Positions 1 through 8,394 of a stretch of DNA of 60,478 nucleotides are shown here, piece after piece (positions within the stretch are counted from its first letter, which is position 1; every line of letters starts with the position of its first letter). Below the pieces are notes generated by a model. That model saw only the letters and a list, made by a program, of their open reading frames with translations, was not told the DNA's origin and ran no database searches. A program made the translations under genes and the position numbers. Origin of the DNA: JAUSIF01 sp036556265 (lineage in GTDB: Bacteria; Pseudomonadota; Alphaproteobacteria; Rhizobiales; Xanthobacteraceae); contig DATBJU010000106.1 of the NCBI GenBank assembly GCA_036556265.1, forward strand, positions 1 to 60,478. Reading direction: 5' to 3'.

Positions 1-13
1 GGAGATCGAGCCC

Positions 14-1150
14 ATGACGGTGGAGGCCGAACGCCTGTCACGACTGATCGGCGACATCTACGACGTCGTGCTCGATCCGTCGCTCTGGCGCAGCGCGCTG
101 CGAGACATTGCCAAATTCGTCGGCGGGTCGGCCTCGGCGCTCTATTCGAAGAATGCACGCAGCGTGACCGGGGCCTCCCATTACAACTGGGGTCTGCAGC
201 AACGCTACCTCCAGAGCTATTGGGAGAAATACATCAAGTACGACCCCACGACGGTCGGACAGCTAGTGTTCAATGTTGAGGACGTCTACAGCGCTGTCGA
301 TTTCATCACTTTTGAAGAGCTGTTTGAATCGCGCTTCTACAAGGAATGGATAAGACCTCAGGGTCTGATCGACCACGTCGGCGCGACGCTGGACAAAACC
401 GCGACGAGCGTCGCGGCTTGTGTCGTTTTTCGCGGTGAACAGGAAGGTCCGGTTGATGACCAGGCGCGCATGCGGATGCGGCTGCTCGTTCCGCATATTC
501 GCCGGGCAGTCCTCATCGGTAACGTGATCGATCTTCGCAAGAGCGAAGCGTCATCGTTCGCGACTCTGTTCGACAGCCTCGCAGACGGGGTGATCCTCGT
601 CGACGCGCACGCCCGCATCGGATTCGCAAACGTTCCCGCGCAAACGATTATTGCGGAGGGAGAGATTCTTCGCGACGCGGGCGGCCGGCTCTCAGCTGTC
701 GACACGGCAGCTGACAAGGCGCTGCGCAACATCTTTGCCGCCACCCCTGGCGGCGACACCGAGGTAGGCGCCGAGGGTGTGGCAATCCCGCTTTCATCCG
801 CAAACGACGAGCAGTGGACCGCGCACGTCCTGCCCCTGACCTCGGGCGACCGGCGCCGCGAGGGCGTCGAACATGGCGCGACAGCGGCCGTGTTCGTGCG
901 TAAGGTGCAGCTCGAGTCGCCGTCACTCATGAAGATGCTCGCGACACGTTACAAGCTCACCCCCGCCGAGCTTCGCGTGCTCCAGGGCGTGATCGATGTG
1001 GGTGGCGTGCCGGCGATCGCGGATGCGCTCGGCATCTCACCGACGACGGTGCGAACCCACATGAAAAGCCTGTTCGAGAAAACGGGCGTCCGGCGGCAGG
1101 CGGATCTCGTCAAACTGATCGCGAGCCATTCGAGCCCATTCGTCAGCTGA
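14..1150 (+). CDS. LuxR-family transcriptional regulator with PAS-like middle domain
   Basis: A 378-residue DNA-binding regulator. The last 64 residues (315-378) form a LuxR-type helix-turn-helix: the opening LTPAELRVLQ and the recognition-helix segment SPTTVRTHMKSLFEKTG are typical. Residues about 180-300 look like a PAS sensor fold (SLADGVILVDAHARIGFAN). The first 180 residues match no domain I can name with certainty. There is no autoinducer-binding domain of the LuxI-partner type and no phosphoacceptor receiver, so the input signal is unknown. A GGAG ribosome site lies just before the ATG. The next gene in the same direction encodes an outer-membrane barrel, which it might control, but nothing in the sequence proves that. 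Confidence 0.85.
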   Translation: MTVEAERLSRLIGDIYDVVLDPSLWRSALRDIAKFVGGSASALYSKNARSVTGASHYNWGLQQRYLQSYWEKYIKYDPTTVGQLVFNVEDVYSAVDFITFEELFESRFYKEWIRPQGLIDHVGATLDKTATSVAACVVFRGEQEGPVDDQARMRMRLLVPHIRRAVLIGNVIDLRKSEASSFATLFDSLADGVILVDAHARIGFANVPAQTIIAEGEILRDAGGRLSAVDTAADKALRNIFAATPGGDTEVGAEGVAIPLSSANDEQWTAHVLPLTSGDRRREGVEHGATAAVFVRKVQLESPSLMKMLATRYKLTPAELRVLQGVIDVGGVPAIADALGISPTTVRTHMKSLFEKTGVRRQADLVKLIASHSSPFVS

Positions 1151-1353
1151 CTTTTCCCCTCGCTTAGGTGTTGCAGCCGCGCATCGCGTGGACGGTTTTC
1201 GCCGCCGTCCGTCGATTTCTCGCGCTGATTTCCTGCGCTCCTCCTCCGATTGCAGGAAGCGGCGTCGATCGATGCGATGCCATTGTCGCCGCGGTTCGTG
1301 GCGACCCTCCTGCTCATCAATCGATGGCGCCGCCGCGCGGCGGAGCGTTCGAA

Positions 1354-2049
1354 ATGAAAAATCTTCTTCTGGCGAGCGTCGCTGCCGCTGCGCTTTGCAG
1401 CACGCCCTCCCTCGCGCAATCGCCGACCGCGCCAGTGTTCGATTGGTCCGGATTTTACGTCGGCGCGAATGCGGGATACGGCTGGGGCGCTTCCACTTGG
1501 ACCGCCGCTGTCGCTGGCTTCTTTGCGCTCGCTCCAGGCGATCAATTTCCCACGCTCCCGCGGGGAGCGCTCGCTGGAGGCCAGGTCGGCCTCAATTGGC
1601 AAAGCGGCCCCCTCGTTCTTGGAGCCGAGTTCTCCGGCGCCGCCGGCTCGATGAACGACACAATCGTCAGCCCGTTCATCAGCAGCGACAGAGAGCGAAC
1701 GAGGGTCTCATCTATCAGGTCAGCGACAGCGAAACTCGGCTTGGCAGTGGATCGGCACCTTCTCTACGCCAAGGGCGGAGCCGCACGGAGTCACATCAAG
1801 ATCGTTGCTGACGCTTCCCCCCTTGCAGTTTTCTCGGGTGACAGGACGCGCACCGGATGGACGATCGGCGCCGGTTGGGAATATGCACTCGCTCCGAACT
1901 GGATATTGGGCGTCGAGTTCAATCATTACGACTTCGGCTCCGCGGAGTACCGAGGAATTCTTCCCGGCGACGACGACCCCGAAATTTTTTCGGTCAGGTC
2001 CACGGTTCAGTCGTTGGTCGCTCGCCTGAGCTACAAGTTCGGCGGCTGA
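1354..2049 (+). CDS. Omp25-like outer-membrane beta-barrel protein
   Basis: A 231-residue predicted outer-membrane protein. I start it at the ATG giving MKNLLLASVAAAALCSTPSL, a clear Sec signal peptide of about 22 residues; the reading frame stays open further upstream but that part has no coding character. After cleavage comes FDWSGFYVGANAGYGWG, the hallmark first strand of the Omp25/Omp31 (OmpA-like eight-stranded) family of Brucella and other rhizobia. The C-terminus LVARLSYKFGG is a typical last strand, although it ends in glycine, not phenylalanine. GGCGGAG upstream can serve as ribosome site. Members are structural envelope proteins; no specific transport role can be read from the sequence. 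Confidence 0.85.
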   Translation: MKNLLLASVAAAALCSTPSLAQSPTAPVFDWSGFYVGANAGYGWGASTWTAAVAGFFALAPGDQFPTLPRGALAGGQVGLNWQSGPLVLGAEFSGAAGSMNDTIVSPFISSDRERTRVSSIRSATAKLGLAVDRHLLYAKGGAARSHIKIVADASPLAVFSGDRTRTGWTIGAGWEYALAPNWILGVEFNHYDFGSAEYRGILPGDDDPEIFSVRSTVQSLVARLSYKFGG

Positions 2050-2079
2050 GCGAGACACGCGGCGAAATCTCGGCGCGCG

Positions 2080-2295
2080 ATGAAGAAGCCTATCCTCGCC
2101 ATCCTCTTCGTCGCCGCCTTCGCGGGTGCGGCCGCGATCGCCGTGTTGCCGGGACCCGTGGCCAACTGGTTCTACTGCCGCGGCCATATCGAAAACGTTT
2201 TGGAAGTCGGCCCGCGCCTCAGCTGGGCATTAGACCGCGACGGCACATGGCGGAGGCGCCTGCGCGCCGGCCGCAATCGACACTCGGACTGCTGA
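2080..2295 (+). CDS. Possible small secreted protein, hypothetical
   Basis: A 71-residue open frame starting MKKPILAILFVAAFAGAAAIA, which looks like a signal peptide or a single membrane anchor. It lies 30 bases after the beta-barrel gene on the same strand. The C-terminal half (RRRLRAGRNRHSD) is arginine-rich and low in coding character, and no clear ribosome site precedes the ATG. It could be a real small exported protein, or the remains of a longer gene that has decayed. I recognise no family. Confidence 0.35.
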   Translation: MKKPILAILFVAAFAGAAAIAVLPGPVANWFYCRGHIENVLEVGPRLSWALDRDGTWRRRLRAGRNRHSDC

Positions 2296-2306
2296 CGACG
2301 ATTTCC

Positions 2307-2498
2307 ATGAAGCGCATTCGCGAGCGAGGTCTTGCCGTGAGATTCCTGTTCTTCGCTCTGGTCGCGGGGCTGTGTCTCGCCGCCAAGGCCACGCTGCCAG
2401 ATCCGTCGACGACGCCAGCTGCAGAAGATCCGATCGCTTCACCTCGGCGAGTTGGACCACCACCTGCTGAAGGATCTCAGGATCGCGCGAGCGGGTGA
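2307..2498 (+). CDS. Possible small secreted peptide, hypothetical
   Basis: A 63-residue open frame that begins MKRIRERGLAVRFLFFALVA and continues GLCLAAKA, a plausible Sec signal with a cleavage site, followed by a proline- and alanine-rich tail. It starts 11 bases after the preceding small frame, so the two may form a pair. It ends one base before the ferredoxin gene, which is read from the other strand. The only support is the signal-like start; the family is unknown and the call is tentative. Confidence 0.3.
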   Translation: MKRIRERGLAVRFLFFALVAGLCLAAKATLPDPSTTPAAEDPIASPRRVGPPPAEGSQDRASG

Positions 2499-2499
2499 G

Positions 2500-2820
2500 T
2501 CACCCCTGCTGCTGCGGCGTGCGTACGATGAGCCCGTCGAGCTCCTCGGTGACCTTGATCTGGCAGGAAAGCCGCGAGGTCGGCTTCACGTCGAACGCGA
2601 AGTCGAGCATGTCCTCTTCCATCGGCGAAGGCGGACCCACCTTCTCGCTCCATGCCTCGTCCACGTGCACGTGACAGGTTGCGCACGAGCATGCGCCGCC
2701 GCATTCGGCGACGATGCCCGGCACGCTGTTGCGGATCGCCGTCTCCATGACGGTCGAGCCGACTTCCGCATCGACGGTTCGCTCAGTCCCGTCGTGCTGG
2801 ATATAGGTGATCTTCGGCAT
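2500..2820 (-). CDS. [2Fe-2S] ferredoxin, adrenodoxin/putidaredoxin type
   Basis: A 106-residue cytoplasmic electron carrier. Cysteines at 40, 46, 49 and 86 fit the vertebrate/bacterial adrenodoxin-type pattern C-x5-C-x2-C...C (seen as ECGGACSCATCHV and RLSCQIKV); C44 is an extra cysteine inside the loop. Length and the start MPKITYIQHDGTERTVDAEV are normal for this family, which passes electrons to cytochrome P450s, Rieske oxygenases or isoprenoid and heme O/A enzymes. It is not the Isc-type ferredoxin of an iron-sulfur assembly operon, because no isc/hsc gene is nearby. No reductase or oxygenase partner lies next to it, so its partner is unknown. Confidence 0.93.
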   Translation of the reverse strand: MPKITYIQHDGTERTVDAEVGSTVMETAIRNSVPGIVAECGGACSCATCHVHVDEAWSEKVGPPSPMEEDMLDFAFDVKPTSRLSCQIKVTEELDGLIVRTPQQQG

Positions 2821-2891
2821 TCACTCCGGGAAAATGTTCGGGGACGCACCCTATATATGCACACCCCATGAAAGGCGAGCCTGCAGGCGGC

Positions 2892-3263
2892 TCACTTGCG
2901 CGCCGTCAATCCCGCGATCGCGAGGCGTGCCACCGCAACGAGCGCGGAAAGATGCGCGAGCGCCCCTCCGAAGCGCTCCGGATCGCCGGCAACCGCCTCC
3001 AAGTCCGCCGCCGCGTCCGCCACTGCACGTGCACCGACGCCGAGTGCGGCACCTTTGAGGGTATGCGCGGCTTCGCGTCGCGCCCTCTCGTCCCGCGCGG
3101 AGACGACCGTCGCGAGCAGCCGCTCCGCCTGCGCGTCGAACAGGCCGAGCACTTCGCGCGCCAGCACCTCGTCGCCGAACGTCACCTGCCGGAGGTGCAC
3201 AAGATCGATCGCCCCCGCGTCATGGGCGACGACCGCCTTCGCATTGTTGCCTCGGCTCCGCAT
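2892..3263 (-). CDS. Stand-alone Hpt (histidine phosphotransfer) domain protein
   Basis: A 123-residue protein made of one Hpt four-helix domain. The phospho-accepting histidine lies in AAHTLKGAALGVGA (residue 67 from this start), the standard H-x-x-K-G motif. Such proteins relay phosphate between hybrid histidine kinases and response regulators. I chose the ATG that follows a GGAGG ribosome site by seven bases; an in-frame ATG 36 bases further upstream lacks one. No histidine kinase or receiver gene is adjacent, so it is an orphan phosphorelay module. It is read in the same direction as the ferredoxin gene downstream of it, with about 70 bases between them. Confidence 0.85.
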   Translation of the reverse strand: MRSRGNNAKAVVAHDAGAIDLVHLRQVTFGDEVLAREVLGLFDAQAERLLATVVSARDERARREAAHTLKGAALGVGARAVADAAADLEAVAGDPERFGGALAHLSALVAVARLAIAGLTARK

Positions 3264-3399
3264 GGAGCTGCCTCCGTTCGGACCGGGGCAATCTCCCATT
3301 TCACGGTAAACGGAGGTTCAAGAGGCTCGGAGACTCCTTGTGCCGAGGAGTTTTTCCCGCAAGTCACAGGGGGTTCCACAACTTTCTGTGAGTTCCGCA

Positions 3400-3425
3400 G
3401 GAACAAGCTCCTGCCGCTCGTTGTT
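3400..3425 (+). promoter_or_regulatory. Possible EcfG-type (general stress response) promoter
   Basis: GGAAC at 3400-3404 is followed after 17 bases by TGTT at 3422-3425, close to the alphaproteobacterial EcfG consensus GGAAC-N16/17-CGTT. It lies about 50 bases upstream of the ATG of a small helical protein of a type common in Bradyrhizobium relatives. The first base of the -10 differs from consensus, so this is weaker than the site at 24.74 kb. Confidence 0.4.
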
Positions 3426-3473
3426 GGCGGATTGGCTGGCTGGGCGAAAGGGTTGGTTGTTGCGTGGGGGGCC

Positions 3474-3686
3474 ATGACACCTGCGGACTATCGGGCACGC
3501 GCCGAAGAGTGCATTCGCATCGCCAATTCCCACCATGACGCGGACATGCGGAAACGCTGGCTCGAGCTCGCCCAGCAATGGCGGGCCCTTGCGGCACAAG
3601 TCGAAAACATGAACCTGGGCGATCCCGGCTTCCGCGCGACCGGAAAGCCACACGACCCGGAAAAACCGCCCGAACCGCAGGCCTGA
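3474..3686 (+). CDS. Small helical hypothetical protein
   Basis: A 70-residue cytoplasmic protein starting MTPADYRARAEECIRIANSH, with a predicted pair of amphipathic helices (ELAQQWRALAAQVE) and a proline-rich tail PEKPPEPQA. Small proteins with this MTPA-E/D-YR-x-x-AEEC opening are numerous in Bradyrhizobium and relatives; their function is unknown. The same frame is open for 600 bases upstream, but that stretch overlaps the Hpt gene on the other strand and has no coding character, so I start at the ATG after GGGGGGCC. A possible EcfG-type promoter upstream would make it stress-induced; this is inference. Confidence 0.7.
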   Translation: MTPADYRARAEECIRIANSHHDADMRKRWLELAQQWRALAAQVENMNLGDPGFRATGKPHDPEKPPEPQA

Positions 3687-3697
3687 GCGCCCCTATT

Positions 3698-4003
3698 TCA
3701 TTTCGGTTGTACGGGCGGCTCGTGCCCGAGCACGCGATAGCCCAACGGGGTCAGACGACACACGAGCCAGTCCGGTTTCACCGGATTTGAACCCCACAAT
3801 TCGGCCCAGCCATGGGCCATGCACGATTCGATCGTGCGCCGCGGAATCTCGCGGCCCGCCTCGTCGAACAGCGGCAATTTTCCCCCGGCTTCGCGCAAAC
3901 CGCGCTCCAGATAGCGCCGCTGGGCGGCGCTCGGACCGCCCGCAGACTCTGGCAAAATCGTGGCACCACCACCCGCGAGCCCTGCTGGCGTCTTGGTTCC
4001 CAT
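3698..4003 (-). CDS. Hypothetical protein, possibly DNA-binding-like
   Basis: A 101-residue protein starting MGTKTPAGLAGGGATILPES. It contains SAAQRRYLERGLREAGGKLP, then WLVCRLTPLGYRVLGHE near the C-terminus; the LTPLGYRVL segment resembles the end of a winged-helix fold, but I cannot assign a family. The frame continues upstream to a TTG at 4126, but the first ATG is preferred. The gene converges on the small helical protein with only 11 bases between the stops. Confidence 0.6.
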   Translation of the reverse strand: MGTKTPAGLAGGGATILPESAGGPSAAQRRYLERGLREAGGKLPLFDEAGREIPRRTIESCMAHGWAELWGSNPVKPDWLVCRLTPLGYRVLGHEPPVQPK

Positions 4004-4256
4004 GGTGAACAACTCGTTAACGATGTTTCGAAGGCTCGACCGATCAACGTTTCCCGTCCGCGTCGACCGGGATAGGATAATCGAGCGGTGGACGGGTGTC
4101 CCGGCAAAGTGTGCGCCGGGTGCCAATGCTACGAATTAGGCACGTTGGCGGGGCTGCCCGAGGGGCTTTCGCCAGTGATCATCCGGCCATTGCTTTCGGC
4201 CCGAGCGGCGTACCGCCGATCGTGGTTCAGCGTACGGCCCGGAGGCGCGGTCGACC

Positions 4257-7200
4257 ATGGCGAAGACTCCCAGGAAGTCCCAGGACCCGACGCAGGCGGC
4301 GCTGTCCGCGATCGAGGAAGCGCTGCAGATCGGTGGCGAGAATTCCGAGAGCGACTCCGCGACGAACGAAGGGAAACTGGCGAGCGCCGACGACACACGC
4401 CGCAACGTGAATGTCACGCCGGTCACGCCCGCGACCATCCTCGACGAGCCGCCCGTACGTCGCCGCACACCCGGCCGCCGCTTCGAACGCGTCGCACAGT
4501 CTCCGGCGAATGACGACCGCCAGACCGTCGGACAAATTCTTGCTGCGCTCAACGCGCGCCCATCGCGCCTCCCCTACATCATCGCGGCCGTCGCCGGCGC
4601 GTGGTGGGTCGTCATGGCGCTGCTCATCGGTTACTCGCGCGCCTATCAGGACATCGCCCAGACGACCGGCTTGATGGATCTCGTCGACCTTCCGTATTTC
4701 TGGCTGTTCTTCGCGACCCTCGTTCTCCCGCCGATCCTGTTCTTCATTTTTGCGGCGATGGTTCGCCGCACCCAGGAAATGCGCCTCGTCTCCCGAGCCA
4801 TGACCGAAGTGACGCTGCGCCTCGCCGAGCCGGAAGGCGTCTCCACCGACGCAATCGTTAGCGTGAGCCAGGCGATCCGCCGCGAGGTTGCAGCACTCGG
4901 CGACGGCATCGAACGCGCGATCGCGCGTGCGTCCGAGCTCGAAACCATGGTGCGCAACGAGGTAGCAACCCTGGAGCGCGCCTACGACGAGAACGAACTG
5001 CGCGTCCGCGCGCTCGTTGATGAACTGCAAAGCGAGCGCGACGCGATCGTTTCCCACGGCACGCGCCTGCGCGAGGCGATCGGCGGCGCTCATGAAAATT
5101 TCAGTTTCGACGTTGAGGGCGTAACCAACCGCATCGACAGCACGCTCACCGAGGCGACCGACCGCATCAATACTGCCTTGAACGAGGCAGGTAATCGCGT
5201 CAGCGAGAACTTCCTCGCCCAGGCCGAAGCCGCCCGCGCCCAGGTCGCCGCGGCAAGCGACATTGTGATCGAAACATTCACCGGCCGCGGTACCGAACTA
5301 TCCGACCGGCTGGCGCAGATCGGCATCGAGGTCGCAAACAGCCTCGACTCGCGCTCAGCACGCCTCACCGAGGCCATGAACTCCTCGATGGAGAAGATCA
5401 CCGACGTGATCGTCAGCAAGGGCAACGAGGTCCACGACGTCCTCACCGCCCGTTTGACGGCCGCCGAGGACGGCATCGCCCAGCGTGGCAACGAGATCGC
5501 CGAACGCATCGAGGTCGAAAGCACGACCCTCGCCCGCCGCCTCACCGAAGGGCTGCAGGGCTTCGACAACACCGTGAAGGTCTACGGCACCGGCCTCGTC
5601 GAGCAGATGAACGCGTCGATCCAGGTACTGAACGAACAGACGCGCACGGCGCTCACCGGACTCGACGACCGCACGAGCGGCAAAATGCGCGAGACGACGG
5701 AGGCGATCGACAGCCGTATCCAGCGCATCGAGCAGACAATCGACTCCCGGACGCAGGCCCTGAACGAGACGCTCGCCAACCGCACGCTCGAACTCGCCCG
5801 CACGATTTCCGACAGCTCCAAAGTCGCGAGCGAGGCCGTCGACAAGACCGTTGCCGGCATGGGCGAATACTTCGCCACGAAGGCACAGGAAATCGCCGTC
5901 ACAATCACCGATCGTGCCGAGGCGGTCGACCAGACGCTCGGCAAGCGCGCCCTCGAGATGACCGAGACCCTGGACACCCGCATCCAACGCTTCGAGGACA
6001 AGGTCGCGAACAAGCTCGTCAGCATTACCGAGACGATCGAAACCCGCGGCCTTGCACTCACCGACGCCTTGGCCACGAAAGTCGACGAGGTCACGCAGAA
6101 CCTGCGCACCGGCGCGGCGGAGGTGGAGCGCTCGCTCATCCAGATCGGCGACCAGATGACGAAGACGCTCGTCGATCGCATGGGCGAAGCGGTCCGCGGC
6201 TTCGCGGAACAAACCACGCAAATCGTCGCCGCACACGACGCGCTACGCGAGAACGTGATGGGCTCGCTCGACAAGCTCCGCGAGTCGAACACGATGTTCA
6301 AGCAACTGCTAATGAACGTCACTGAGACGCTCGAGCCACTGGAAAGCAACGTGGCGAAGCGTGTGAGCGGTCTGCAATCCGCGCTGGAAAACACCGTCAG
6401 CTCGACCCGCACCACTGTCGACTGGATCGACAGCCAGATGCACGAACTGCGCAACATTGGCAGCGGCGTCCTGCGCGACCTGTCCGCCCTCACCCAACGC
6501 TTCGAGGGCCAGGGCCGCTATATCGCCTCGGTTGCCGATACGCTTGCCGAGACGCACGGCCGCATCGACCAGTCGCTGGCGGACCGCCGCGACGCCCTCG
6601 AGCAGATCATCAACATGCTCGCCGATCGCACGGCCGCGATCGAAGAGAACTTCGGCACCCGCTCGCAGCAGATCGGTGAGCGGCTTGCCGCATTCAACCG
6701 CCTTCTGCAGGAGTCGCTGCAGGCTGCGGAAGCGCGCGCCCACGAGATCGCGCGCCACGTCGCCGATTCCACCAACCAGATCACGCTCACAATCAACAAG
6801 CAGCACGAGACCATCCGCAATGCCTATTCCGAGGAGCGCGGTCGCACGGCCACCGCCCTGAAGTCGACCTATGAAGAGTCGATGGAAGAGATGAAGCAGA
6901 TGTTCACCGAGCTGCAGGAGCGGTTCACTGAGACCGCGCGCGAAGTGCGCGAGGTCGCGCAGGAAGTGCAGGGATCGCTTGAGCAGACCCGCGTCGAGTT
7001 GAAGCGCGGCGTGCTTGAACTGCCGCACGAAACCCGGGAAAGCGCCGAAGCCATGCGCCGGGTCGTATCCGATCAGCTGAAGGCGCTCGCCGAGCTGAAC
7101 GAAATCGTCGGCCGTCACGCGCGCGACACCGAACTGATGGAGGCCGGCCGCGCGGAAGCGACCCGCTACGCCGGACGCGAACAGATCGCCGAGATGCCGC

Positions 7201-7733
7201 GCCAGCGCGCGGCCGAGCCGCGCGGCGAACCGATCGAATTCCGCCGTCCGCGTCAGGCGGAAACACGCCGCTCGCGGGAGGCCCCTGCCCGCGAACGCGA
7301 CGAGGGCGAACGCGGCGGTTGGCTCACCGATCTTCTCGTGCGCTCGGCGCGCGACGAGGAACAGGAACGCGGCAACGGCTCACCCCTGCACGCGATCGAG
7401 TCGCTCGATTCACTATCCGTGGATATCGCGCGCATGATCGACCACGACGCCGCGGTCGACCTGTGGGATCGCCATCAGCGCGGCGAACGCAACGTCTTCA
7501 CCCGTCGACTCTACACTGCGCAGGGCCAGAAGACCTTCGACGAGATCCGCCGCCGCTATCGCAAGAGCGACGATTTCCGTGAGACCGTCGATCGCTACAT
7601 TGACGAGTTCGAGCGCTTGCTCGAGCAGGTCTCACGCGACGACCGCGGCCAGGTGCTGTCGAAGACGTACCTCACGTCCGACACCGGCAAGGTCTACACG
7701 TTGCTGGCGCATGCGGCCGGGCGGTTGAATTGA
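4257..7733 (+). CDS. Large membrane-anchored coiled-coil protein, Growth Pole Ring/RgsE-like
   Basis: A 1158-residue protein. Residues 1-100 are hydrophilic and disordered-looking; two membrane helices follow at about 105-127 (LPYIIAAVAGAWWVVMALLI) and 146-169; then roughly 850 residues of long amphipathic helices with a loose 18-residue periodicity and repeated R-x-x-x-L-x-x-T segments (such as TETIETRGLALTDALATKVD), the pattern that databases label apolipoprotein A/E-like. The last 130 residues are globular (TRRLYTAQGQKTFDEIRRRY). This architecture matches the Growth Pole Ring protein of Agrobacterium and RgsE of Sinorhizobium, scaffolds for unipolar growth in Hyphomicrobiales, but those are near 2000 residues, so this is about half length. 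GGAGG lies upstream of the ATG. The homology is inferred from layout, not from an alignment. Confidence 0.75.
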   Translation: MAKTPRKSQDPTQAALSAIEEALQIGGENSESDSATNEGKLASADDTRRNVNVTPVTPATILDEPPVRRRTPGRRFERVAQSPANDDRQTVGQILAALNARPSRLPYIIAAVAGAWWVVMALLIGYSRAYQDIAQTTGLMDLVDLPYFWLFFATLVLPPILFFIFAAMVRRTQEMRLVSRAMTEVTLRLAEPEGVSTDAIVSVSQAIRREVAALGDGIERAIARASELETMVRNEVATLERAYDENELRVRALVDELQSERDAIVSHGTRLREAIGGAHENFSFDVEGVTNRIDSTLTEATDRINTALNEAGNRVSENFLAQAEAARAQVAAASDIVIETFTGRGTELSDRLAQIGIEVANSLDSRSARLTEAMNSSMEKITDVIVSKGNEVHDVLTARLTAAEDGIAQRGNEIAERIEVESTTLARRLTEGLQGFDNTVKVYGTGLVEQMNASIQVLNEQTRTALTGLDDRTSGKMRETTEAIDSRIQRIEQTIDSRTQALNETLANRTLELARTISDSSKVASEAVDKTVAGMGEYFATKAQEIAVTITDRAEAVDQTLGKRALEMTETLDTRIQRFEDKVANKLVSITETIETRGLALTDALATKVDEVTQNLRTGAAEVERSLIQIGDQMTKTLVDRMGEAVRGFAEQTTQIVAAHDALRENVMGSLDKLRESNTMFKQLLMNVTETLEPLESNVAKRVSGLQSALENTVSSTRTTVDWIDSQMHELRNIGSGVLRDLSALTQRFEGQGRYIASVADTLAETHGRIDQSLADRRDALEQIINMLADRTAAIEENFGTRSQQIGERLAAFNRLLQESLQAAEARAHEIARHVADSTNQITLTINKQHETIRNAYSEERGRTATALKSTYEESMEEMKQMFTELQERFTETAREVREVAQEVQGSLEQTRVELKRGVLELPHETRESAEAMRRVVSDQLKALAELNEIVGRHARDTELMEAGRAEATRYAGREQIAEMPRQRAAEPRGEPIEFRRPRQAETRRSREAPARERDEGERGGWLTDLLVRSARDEEQERGNGSPLHAIESLDSLSVDIARMIDHDAAVDLWDRHQRGERNVFTRRLYTAQGQKTFDEIRRRYRKSDDFRETVDRYIDEFERLLEQVSRDDRGQVLSKTYLTSDTGKVYTLLAHAAGRLN

Positions 7734-7780
7734 CGCGCAGCGACTCGGATTAGAAACGAACTCAGGTCGCCAAGACTGTC

Positions 7781-7874
7781 ATGGCCGGGCTTGTCCCGGC
7801 CATTTTCGTCTGTCGAGTTGTCGACGTGTCCCGGGCGCAGCGCAGCACGCAGTGATGCGCTGCAGACCCGGGAC
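7781..7874. repeat. Intergenic palindromic repeat, Bradyrhizobium-type
   Basis: Two hairpins lie between convergent genes. The first is ATGGCCGGG-N5-CCCGGCCAT (7781-7803). The second pairs GTCCCGGG (7828-7835) with CCCGGGAC (7867-7874) around an inner pair GCAGCGCA / TGCGCTGC. Sequences of this kind are abundant between genes in Bradyrhizobium and relatives. Here it may also act as a two-way terminator, although no T-run follows. Confidence 0.75.
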
Positions 7875-7899
7875 CCATTAAGTCGAGCAGACTCTGGGT

Positions 7900-8394
7900 C
7901 TACAAATACGCAATCAACCTTCCGATCGTCGGCACCGCGATCCAGATCGCGATCGAGGCGAGCACCTGCGCGCGGCTAGCACCCGGCGGTTCGGCGTCCC
8001 AGCCGCCGATCTTCCCGCTCCACCACAGCCGAAACAGGGCTGCGTTGGCGAGTCCGAGCGCCACGAGCGCAAGCTTGATCTGCAGCAACGAATTGGCCGC
8101 GAGCGGCCCTGCGTCGGCGATGAATAGGATCAGCCCGCCCGGAACGAGCAGCACGATACCGCCGACCGCGATCGGGGTGAGCAGCCGTGAGGCCGCTTCC
8201 AGCGGTACATGCCGGCGCCCAAACCCGAGAAAGCGAAAATCAAGCGCGAGGATCGAACCCACGAGCAGCGCTACACCCAGCACATGGATCACGTTCCCCA
8301 ACGGGTAGACCCAGGTGGAATGGCGGATCACGATCCCGAGCCCGGAGTTCTGGAGCGCGACCGCCCACTGCGGCCAATGCTCGGCCGCTTCCAT
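7900..8394 (-). CDS. Small integral membrane protein, DUF6644-like
   Basis: A 164-residue protein with about four membrane helices, including IVLLVPGGLILFIADAG and LLQIKLALVALGLANAALF. The start MEAAEHWPQWAVALQNSG and the segment YPLGNVIHVLGVALLVGSIL fit the family of unknown function I know as DUF6644, which often has histidines in its first helices. The start codon overlaps the stop of the DUF6152-like gene upstream, so the two are translationally coupled and probably work together in the envelope. Function is unknown. Confidence 0.75.
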   Translation of the reverse strand: MEAAEHWPQWAVALQNSGLGIVIRHSTWVYPLGNVIHVLGVALLVGSILALDFRFLGFGRRHVPLEAASRLLTPIAVGGIVLLVPGGLILFIADAGPLAANSLLQIKLALVALGLANAALFRLWWSGKIGGWDAEPPGASRAQVLASIAIWIAVPTIGRLIAYL

